From contig CATYEA010000026.1 of NCBI GenBank assembly GCA_958405355.1, positions 1 to 14,258 of the forward strand: a stretch of 14,258 bases of DNA, written 5' to 3'. Under the pieces are notes generated by a model that worked only from the letters and a program-made list of their open reading frames with translations, made no database searches and was not told the origin of the DNA. The position numbers were made by a program, and so were the translations under genes. This document shows, piece after piece, positions 8,754-14,258 of the stretch. The stretch comes from an uncultured Lachnospiraceae bacterium (GTDB lineage: Bacteria; Bacillota; Clostridia; Lachnospirales; Lachnospiraceae). Within the stretch, counting starts at the first letter, position 1; each line of letters opens with the position of its first letter.

Positions 8754-9809
8754 ATGAAGACATGGAGAGATTATGTGCGTCGGGTTGTGCCTTATACACC
8801 GGGCGAGCAGCCAAACAAGCCGGGAATGATTAAATTAAATACGAATGAGAATCCTTATCCTCCGGCACCGGGTGTGGTGAAGATGGCAGAACACCTGGAA
8901 ACAGACAGGTTCCGTCTCTACCCGGACCCGACAGCCAGTGTGCTGACGGAAACTTTGGCTGAATTTTATCATGTGAAACCGGAACAGGTATTTGTCGGCG
9001 TAGGTTCTGACGATGTGCTGGCCATGGCTTTCCAGACCTTTTTCAACAGTGACAGACCGATATTTTTCCCGGATATTACCTATTCCTTTTATCCGGTGTG
9101 GGCAGATGCTTTTAAGATTCCTTATGAGACAAAGGCTCTGGATGAGAATTTCCGTATCCGGAAAGAAGATTACTATGCCGATAATGGCGGCGTTGTATTT
9201 CCGAATCCGAATGCGCCGACATCTGTGTATGAGGACCTGGAGTTTGTTGAAGATATTCTGAAACACAATAGCGATGTGCTGGTCATTGTGGATGAAGCTT
9301 ATATCGATTTCGGAGGGAAATCTGCTCTGGAATTGATTGAAAAATATGATAACCTGCTTGTCGTACAGACTTTCTCAAAGTCCCGTTCTATGGCAGGGAT
9401 GCGGATTGGCTATGCCATCGGCAATGAGGAATTGATCAAGGCTCTGAATGATTTTAAATACTCCTTCAATTCCTATACAATGAATCAGACGTCTTTGGTT
9501 CTTGGCGCTGAATCAGTAAAAGACAGGGATTATTTTAATGAATGCATTGAAAAAATCATTCGTACCCGTACCTGGGCGGCAAAAGAATTAAAAGCTCTCG
9601 GATTTGAGTTTAATGAACCTTGGGCCAACTTTATTTTTGTGACCCATCCGAAGTATCCGGCCAGGGAATTGTTCGAAGCGCTGCGGAAAGAAAATATTTA
9701 TGTGCGGTATTTCAGTTTGCCTCGTATCGATAACTATTTAAGAATTACAGTGGGAACCGACTCGGAGATGGAAACGTTGATTCATTTTCTTAAAGACTAC
9801 ATCAAATAA
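8754..9809 (+). CDS. hisC: Histidinol-phosphate aminotransferase-like protein
   Basis: A PLP-dependent aminotransferase of the HisC group, which converts imidazole-acetol phosphate and glutamate to histidinol phosphate in histidine synthesis. From ATG 8754 it is 351 residues, the usual HisC length. Motifs: LNTNENPYPP (28-37), YPDPTA, NPNAPTS (151-157), D180 and Y183 (VDEAYIDF), PLP lysine K209 (TFSKSRSMAG), R217, and a C-terminal LRITVGT. A GTG at 8745 is in frame, but GAGAGG (8737-8742) is only 2 bases from it and 11 from the ATG, so I favour the ATG. No other his genes are in the window. Related enzymes act on aromatic amino acids or threonine phosphate, so the exact substrate is not certain. 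A strong terminator follows the stop. Confidence 0.85.
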   Translation: MKTWRDYVRRVVPYTPGEQPNKPGMIKLNTNENPYPPAPGVVKMAEHLETDRFRLYPDPTASVLTETLAEFYHVKPEQVFVGVGSDDVLAMAFQTFFNSDRPIFFPDITYSFYPVWADAFKIPYETKALDENFRIRKEDYYADNGGVVFPNPNAPTSVYEDLEFVEDILKHNSDVLVIVDEAYIDFGGKSALELIEKYDNLLVVQTFSKSRSMAGMRIGYAIGNEELIKALNDFKYSFNSYTMNQTSLVLGAESVKDRDYFNECIEKIIRTRTWAAKELKALGFEFNEPWANFIFVTHPKYPARELFEALRKENIYVRYFSLPRIDNYLRITVGTDSEMETLIHFLKDYIK

Positions 9810-9817
9810 AAAAGTTG

Positions 9818-9854
9818 AATCCTCTCAATAGTGGGACTGTTGGGAGGATTTTTT
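9818..9854 (+). terminator. Strong hairpin terminator/attenuator between hisC and the helicase gene
   Basis: AATCCTCTCAATAGT (9818-9832) pairs with ACTGTTGGGAGGATT (9836-9850) over 15 bp, with two G-U pairs and a 3-base GGG loop. The stem runs into six T residues (9849-9854). It is 8 bases after the hisC stop and only 7 bases before the GGAGG of the next gene, so it acts as the hisC terminator and possibly also as a leader element of the helicase gene. Confidence 0.88.
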
Positions 9855-9874
9855 ACGGAATGGAGGTGATGCAG

Positions 9875-12265
9875 GTGAAGCAGGAAGTACGGGTATCCGT
9901 GAGGAATCTTGTGGAATTTATTTTAAGAAACGGGGATATCAGCCAGAAGATGGGAGCTATGCAGGATGTGGATGCCATGCAGGCCGGCAGCCGGGCCCAC
10001 AGAAAGCTCCAAAAGGAGGGAGGCAGTAATTACCGGGCAGAAGTCGGGCTGAAACGAAAAATAGAGATTGACGAATCTTTGGATATTCAGGTTGAGGGCC
10101 GGGCCGATGGAATCATCACCAATCCGGCAGATGAAACGGATATTATGATTGACGAAATCAAGGGGACTTTTACGAAGCTGGAAGCCATTGAAACGGCGGA
10201 TATACTCCATGTGGCCCAGGCGGATTGTTATGCCTGCATTTACGCCAATCTCCATGAATTAGAAAAGATTAAGGTACGGATTACCTACATTCATTTGGAA
10301 ACGGAAGCCATTAAGACCTTCGAATTCGAGCGGACGAAGGAGGAACTGGAAAGTTGGTTTCAGGATTTGGTCTACCAATATGCCCGCTGGGCCAAATGGC
10401 AGATTCAGTGGCAGGCTTTGCGTAATGCGTCCATTCATACACTGGCATTTCCTTTTGAATATCGGCTCAGCCAGAAACGGATGATGAACGGGGTCTACCG
10501 TTCCATCGATGAGGGAAAGAATATTTTCATCCAGGCACCGACAGGAACAGGGAAAACACTGGGGACACTGTTTCCTTCAATTAAGGCCATGGATGAGGGA
10601 AAATGCAGTCGGATATTCTATTTGACAGCGAAAACAATTACCCGAACGGTGGCGGAGGATACGGGGAAGCTGCTGCGGGAAAAAGATTTGAGAATGAAGT
10701 TTATTACTCTGACAGCGAAAGAGAAAATCTGTCCTCTGGAAGAATGTCTGTGCCAGCCGGAATTTTGTGAGCGTGCCAAGGGGCATTTTGACCGGGTAAA
10801 TGAGGCCGTGTTTGATATCATTAATCAGGAGGACGGAATCGATCGGGAATGTATTCTTGGTTATGCCCAAAAGCATCGGGTCTGCCCTTTTGAATTCCAA
10901 TTGGATGTGTCTCTCTGGTGCGATGTGATCATATGTGATTATAATTATGTGTTTGATCCGGTCGTTTATCTGAAACGCTTTTTTACGGATACCGCCGCAA
11001 ATATGGTATTTCTTGTGGATGAGGCTCATAATCTGGTGGACCGGGCACGGGAAATGTACAGTGCAGCCCTCTATCGGAAAGATTTTGATAAGGTCTATCG
11101 AAAGATAAAGCCCCTGAGGCCGAAGATTGCCCGCAAGGTTCATAAATGCAGTCAGTTCATAAAGGATTTTCAGGAAGAAAGGGAAGAAACGGGCGGCCGC
11201 TATGCCATCGTCAGGGAAGTCGGCAGTTTTATTTTAAGTTTGATGCGGATGGTTTCAGATATGGAAGACTATCTGCAGGAAGATATGGAGCCGGAACTTC
11301 GGGAGACGGTGACTGAACTGTATTTTGAAGCCCGGCGTTTCATTAATACCTATGATCTGCTGGATGAAAAATATTTAATTTATACCGAAGGGGATGGCGG
11401 CGAAGCCATGATAAAAATGTTTTGTGTCGATCCGTCGGGAAATTTAAGTGAGCGGATTGGCATGAGCCGCAGCTGTATCTTTTTCTCAGCAACCCTTTTG
11501 CCTGTTCAGTATTACAAAGATTTATTGAGCGGAAAACCGGAAGCAGATTATGAAATGTACGTGGATTCGCCCTTCAAGCCTGAGAAACGATTAATTTTTA
11601 CGGTCGGAGATGTAAGCAGCCGTTATACGGCCAGAAATCAAGAGCAATATGAGCGGATTGCCGAGTATATACGGAAAATCATTCGGGGAAAAAACGGCAA
11701 TTATCTGGTATTTTGTCCGTCTTATGCTTTTATGGACAAGGTGTTTGAGGTGTTTACTGAGAGGGAAATGCCGAAAGCGGGACACGGTCTGCAGGTGTTC
11801 CGACAGGAAAGCGGTATGAACGAGGATGAACGGCGGGCCTTCCTTGAAAATTTTAAAGAGAAGCCCCATGAGACGATTCTTGGTTTTGGTGTACTTGGCG
11901 GTATATTTTCCGAAGGAATCGATTTAAAAGCAGACCGGTTGATCGGAGTAATCATTGTTGGCACCGGCCTTCCGGGAATTGGCAGTGAGAGAGAACTTTT
12001 AAAGACCTATTTCGATGAAAGAAAGGGCCGGGGATTTGATTACGCCTATCTTTTTCCGGGAATGAACAAGGTACTTCAGGCCGGGGGCCGTGTCATTCGT
12101 TCTGAGGAAGATCAGGGTGTCATTGCCCTGTTGGATGAGCGGTTTAATTATGGCAGCTATCAGCGGCTTTTTCCTCGGGAATGGATTCCTTTCCAGAAAT
12201 TAAGCAAGGATTCTGTTGAGAAAATTATTGAAAAATTCTGGACAGAACAAATAAATACTCTATAA
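9875..12265 (+). CDS. XPD/DinG-type DNA helicase with N-terminal RecB/Cas4-like nuclease domain
   Basis: About 796 residues from GTG 9875, chosen because GGAGGTGAT (9862-9870) lies 8 bases upstream of it; ATG 9869 or ATG 9860 are in-frame alternatives. The N-terminal domain (about 1-190) has RecB-type nuclease motifs: GRADG with D78, DEIKG with D93-E94-x-K96, and a Q motif, VAQADCYA with Q115 and Y119. The helicase has Walker A K227 (APTGTGKT) and a DEAH box at 382-385. Cysteines C286, C291, C293, C298 and C337 sit where XPD-family proteins carry a [4Fe-4S] cluster. C-terminal motifs are GGIFSEGIDL and QAGGRVIRS. XPD/DinG enzymes unwind DNA 5'-3' in repair. All motifs look intact, so a helicase-nuclease acting on damaged or branched DNA is the likely role; the exact substrate is unknown. 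Confidence 0.92.
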   Translation: MKQEVRVSVRNLVEFILRNGDISQKMGAMQDVDAMQAGSRAHRKLQKEGGSNYRAEVGLKRKIEIDESLDIQVEGRADGIITNPADETDIMIDEIKGTFTKLEAIETADILHVAQADCYACIYANLHELEKIKVRITYIHLETEAIKTFEFERTKEELESWFQDLVYQYARWAKWQIQWQALRNASIHTLAFPFEYRLSQKRMMNGVYRSIDEGKNIFIQAPTGTGKTLGTLFPSIKAMDEGKCSRIFYLTAKTITRTVAEDTGKLLREKDLRMKFITLTAKEKICPLEECLCQPEFCERAKGHFDRVNEAVFDIINQEDGIDRECILGYAQKHRVCPFEFQLDVSLWCDVIICDYNYVFDPVVYLKRFFTDTAANMVFLVDEAHNLVDRAREMYSAALYRKDFDKVYRKIKPLRPKIARKVHKCSQFIKDFQEEREETGGRYAIVREVGSFILSLMRMVSDMEDYLQEDMEPELRETVTELYFEARRFINTYDLLDEKYLIYTEGDGGEAMIKMFCVDPSGNLSERIGMSRSCIFFSATLLPVQYYKDLLSGKPEADYEMYVDSPFKPEKRLIFTVGDVSSRYTARNQEQYERIAEYIRKIIRGKNGNYLVFCPSYAFMDKVFEVFTEREMPKAGHGLQVFRQESGMNEDERRAFLENFKEKPHETILGFGVLGGIFSEGIDLKADRLIGVIIVGTGLPGIGSERELLKTYFDERKGRGFDYAYLFPGMNKVLQAGGRVIRSEEDQGVIALLDERFNYGSYQRLFPREWIPFQKLSKDSVEKIIEKFWTEQINTL

Positions 12266-12266
12266 T
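12239..12266 (+). promoter_or_regulatory. Promoter for the [2Fe-2S]/hydrogenase-like operon
   Basis: TGGACA (12239-12244), a 16-base spacer and TATAAT (12261-12266) overlap the last codons and stop of the helicase gene. Transcription would start near 12273, just ahead of the AGGAGG (12287-12292) of the next gene. Both hexamers are close to the sigma-A consensus. Confidence 0.7.
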
Positions 12267-12299
12267 AAAATTAAGAAAAGAAATTAAGGAGGTTATTTC

Positions 12300-12542
12300 A
12301 TGGTAATCACAATTTGCATAGGCAGCTCCTGTCATCTGAAGGGTTCCAGAAGTGTCATTCAGGGACTTCAGAAAAAAATTCAGGAAAATAATCTGGCTTC
12401 CAAGATTGAATTAAATGGCTCTTTCTGCACCGGCGAGTGTGAAAAGGGTGTATGTGTAAAGATTGATGAAGAATTGTTTTCCGTTTCACCGGAAACTGTA
12501 GATACATTTTTTGCAGATGAGGTACTCAGGAGGGTTAATTAG
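12300..12542 (+). CDS. Thioredoxin-like [2Fe-2S] ferredoxin (NuoE-like, 80 residues)
   Basis: A small redox protein matching the C-terminal half of NuoE/HydC subunits. The cluster ligands are C6 and C11 (CIGSSC, C-x4-C) and C43 and C47 (CTGEC, C-x3-C); C52 is an extra cysteine. The thioredoxin-like [2Fe-2S] fold normally passes electrons between NAD(P)H modules and hydrogenases. Only this domain is present, without the helical N-terminal part of NuoE, so the protein is a stand-alone carrier. AGGAGG lies 7 bases upstream of the ATG. The TAG stop shares one base with the GTG start of the hydrogenase-like gene, so the two are translationally coupled and probably work as partners. I recall a similar mini-ferredoxin next to sensory hydrogenases, including in Thermotoga. 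Confidence 0.9.
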   Translation: MVITICIGSSCHLKGSRSVIQGLQKKIQENNLASKIELNGSFCTGECEKGVCVKIDEELFSVSPETVDTFFADEVLRRVN

Positions 12543-14258
12543 TGGCAGCAATTGGATTCAAGACGGCAAAATGCAAGGACTGTTATAAATGCGTACGGAT
12601 ATGCCCGGTAAAAGCCATTCGTGTAAAGAATGAGCATGCTCTTTACGTGGCTGATGAATGCGTTTTGTGCGGACGATGTCTGGAAGCCTGTCCACAGGAT
12701 GCGATTATTTATGTCAGTGATCTGAAGAGAGCAAAGAAATATATTCAGGAAGGCCATGTGACGGTCGCATCACTGGACCCTGCATATCTGGGGGTTTTTG
12801 GAGATACGGAAAATGGTACGGGTCAACTGAGAGGTGCGTTACATAAATTGGGCTTTACTCATATCCGGGAAACAGCGGAAGGGGCTGCCCATGTGACGAA
12901 GGCTTATGAGCGTCTCATTCAGGAAGGAACGATGAATAATATTATTACTTCCTCCTGTACGGCCATTAATGAGCTGGTCGAAAAATATTACACGGACATG
13001 ATTCCATATATGGCACCGGTCGTTTCGCCGATGACGGCTCATGGTATGATGCTGAAAGAAGAATTCGGCCCGGATGCCAAAGTTATATATATAGGAAGCT
13101 GTACGGCCAGAGGCCGTGAGGCGGTTCGGGAACGATGCCGCGGCACTTATGTGGATGCGGTGTTGGATTTTCAGGAGCTTCGAAGTTGGCTGGATGAAGA
13201 AAATATTGATTTGAACCAGTGTGAATTTTATCCGAGAGAAGGAACCAATGCCATGGTCAATGGCCTGTATGGCGTTAGCGGCGGTATTTTGTCTGCTGTG
13301 GAGGCGGATAAAGGTTTCGGAAAATACGAACAGCTTTATGTGGATGGCATTGATTCAGTGAAAGAATTATTTGATTGTATCCGCAAAGGCGAGATCAATA
13401 ATTGCTTTATTGAGGTGTCGTCCTGTGTCGGCGGCTGCATCAACGGCCCACTGGCCGGAGGACGTGAGAGCGACCGATTTAAAGCACGGATTTATACGAA
13501 TCAGAAGATTATCCGGGAATTTCCACAGGATATGGCAAAAATGAAAGAAGGTATCCTTCTGAAAAAAGAATTCACAGAGTCCTCACGCAAGGCAGTCATG
13601 CCGACAGAAGAGGAGATTCAGGAAGCGCTTCGCCGGGATGGAAAAGCATCTCCGGAAAAACAGCTTAACTGCGGTGCCTGTGGATTTAAGACCTGCCGGG
13701 ATAAGGCCATTGCCCGCTGTCAGAATAAAGGACAGTTGAATCTGTGTATTCCTTATATGTATCAGCAGGCCCGGTCCATGTCAGAAGTTATTTTGTCAGT
13801 AACGCCAAATCTGATCATTACTGTGGATGAAAAACTGCGGATTCGCCAATTTAATAATGCGGCGGAAGTGATGTTTAATATTTCGGCGGAGGAAGCTTAT
13901 CGTATGCCGCTGGCAAATATTCTTGATCCGGTGGATTTTGAGCAGGTTTTCCGGGAAAAGCGCAGCATTATGAATAAAAAAGTGACCTATGAGAAATATA
14001 ATCTGGTTACGATGCAGAATATTATTTATATTCGGGATATGAATTGTGCTCTCGGAATTTTGAGAAATGTAACTGCGGAGGAAAAAATCCGTGAGCAGCA
14101 TGACCGTATGCGCAGAGATGCTATGGATATTGCACAGAAGGTCATTGATAAACAGATGATGGTAGCTCAGGAGATTGCCGGGCTGCTTGGAGAGACCACA
14201 GCGGAGACAAAAGTTACTCTGACGAAAATGCGGGACAGCATTTTTTATGATGGAGAAG
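12542..14258 (+). CDS. [FeFe]-hydrogenase-like protein with PAS domain, probable sensory type (3' end outside window)
   Basis: GTG 12542 follows AGGAGGG (12528-12534) with 7-base spacing; 572 codons are open to the window edge. Domains in order: two [4Fe-4S] ferredoxin motifs (C11, C14, C17, C21 and C40, C43, C46, C50); an H-cluster domain (about 60-330); a further Fe-S domain (C377, C380, C385, C402, in CGACGFKTC); a PAS domain (about 414-520); and a helical segment. The H-cluster cysteines are all present: C139 (TSSC), C187 (GSC), C295 and C299 (SSCVGGC). Catalytic enzymes have TSCCP, MPCxxK and MACxGGC. Here the proton-relay cysteine is Ser138, the lysine is Arg190, and both methionines are replaced (Gly185, Ser293). 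This points to a hydrogen- or redox-sensing role rather than bulk hydrogen turnover. The missing end probably carries an output domain, which cannot be seen. Confidence 0.92.
   Translation, partial: MAAIGFKTAKCKDCYKCVRICPVKAIRVKNEHALYVADECVLCGRCLEACPQDAIIYVSDLKRAKKYIQEGHVTVASLDPAYLGVFGDTENGTGQLRGALHKLGFTHIRETAEGAAHVTKAYERLIQEGTMNNIITSSCTAINELVEKYYTDMIPYMAPVVSPMTAHGMMLKEEFGPDAKVIYIGSCTARGREAVRERCRGTYVDAVLDFQELRSWLDEENIDLNQCEFYPREGTNAMVNGLYGVSGGILSAVEADKGFGKYEQLYVDGIDSVKELFDCIRKGEINNCFIEVSSCVGGCINGPLAGGRESDRFKARIYTNQKIIREFPQDMAKMKEGILLKKEFTESSRKAVMPTEEEIQEALRRDGKASPEKQLNCGACGFKTCRDKAIARCQNKGQLNLCIPYMYQQARSMSEVILSVTPNLIITVDEKLRIRQFNNAAEVMFNISAEEAYRMPLANILDPVDFEQVFREKRSIMNKKVTYEKYNLVTMQNIIYIRDMNCALGILRNVTAEEKIREQHDRMRRDAMDIAQKVIDKQMMVAQEIAGLLGETTAETKVTLTKMRDSIFYDGE

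Noticed and set aside
9815..9874. TTG start at 9815 for the helicase
   Set aside because: The added residues are encoded by the terminator hairpin and the ribosome binding site.
10577..11143. 188-residue minus-strand open frame within the helicase gene
   Set aside because: It lies opposite conserved helicase and Fe-S motifs and has no recognisable domain, so it is a shadow frame.

Overview
The window looks like the chromosome of a low-to-mid GC anaerobic member of the Clostridia, most likely Lachnospiraceae. The signs are an Rpn-type nuclease relic of the kind that is abundant in that family, a clostridial glutamate dehydrogenase whose active-site numbering matches the Clostridium symbiosum enzyme, AGGAGG ribosome binding sites, sigma-A type promoters, and an [FeFe]-hydrogenase-like protein. 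This assignment is inference from gene content; I ran no search.

Layout. Positions 1-310 hold a possible C-terminal tail of an upstream gene, a hairpin terminator and A/T-rich DNA. Positions 311-983 hold a broken Rpn/PD-(D/E)XK transposase-nuclease gene that has lost its middle. It converges on gdhA (1120-2451, minus strand), and one bidirectional hairpin between them probably serves both genes. The gdhA and rho promoters diverge from the 281-base gap at 2452-2732.

The core is rho - rpmE - DUF1385 membrane protein - prmC - prfA (2733-7525), all on the plus strand. It groups transcription termination (Rho), a ribosomal protein (L31), a membrane protein of unknown function, and release factor 1 next to the methyltransferase that modifies it. 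rpmE has its own strong promoter and terminator. DUF1385 and prmC overlap by 4 bases. Two PLP-dependent aminotransferases follow (7531-9809), the second HisC-like, and a strong hairpin plus T-run closes this block.

Directly behind that hairpin is a large helicase of the XPD/DinG type with a RecB/Cas4-like nuclease domain fused at its N terminus (9875-12265). A promoter inside its last codons starts a new unit. That unit is an 80-residue thioredoxin-fold [2Fe-2S] protein followed, with a 1-base overlap, by a hydrogenase-like protein that runs off the window. This protein carries two [4Fe-4S] clusters, an H-cluster domain with all four cluster cysteines but altered catalytic residues, a further Fe-S domain, and a PAS domain. 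It resembles sensory rather than catalytic [FeFe] hydrogenases and is the most interesting system here. No tRNA, rRNA, CRISPR array or intact mobile element is visible.
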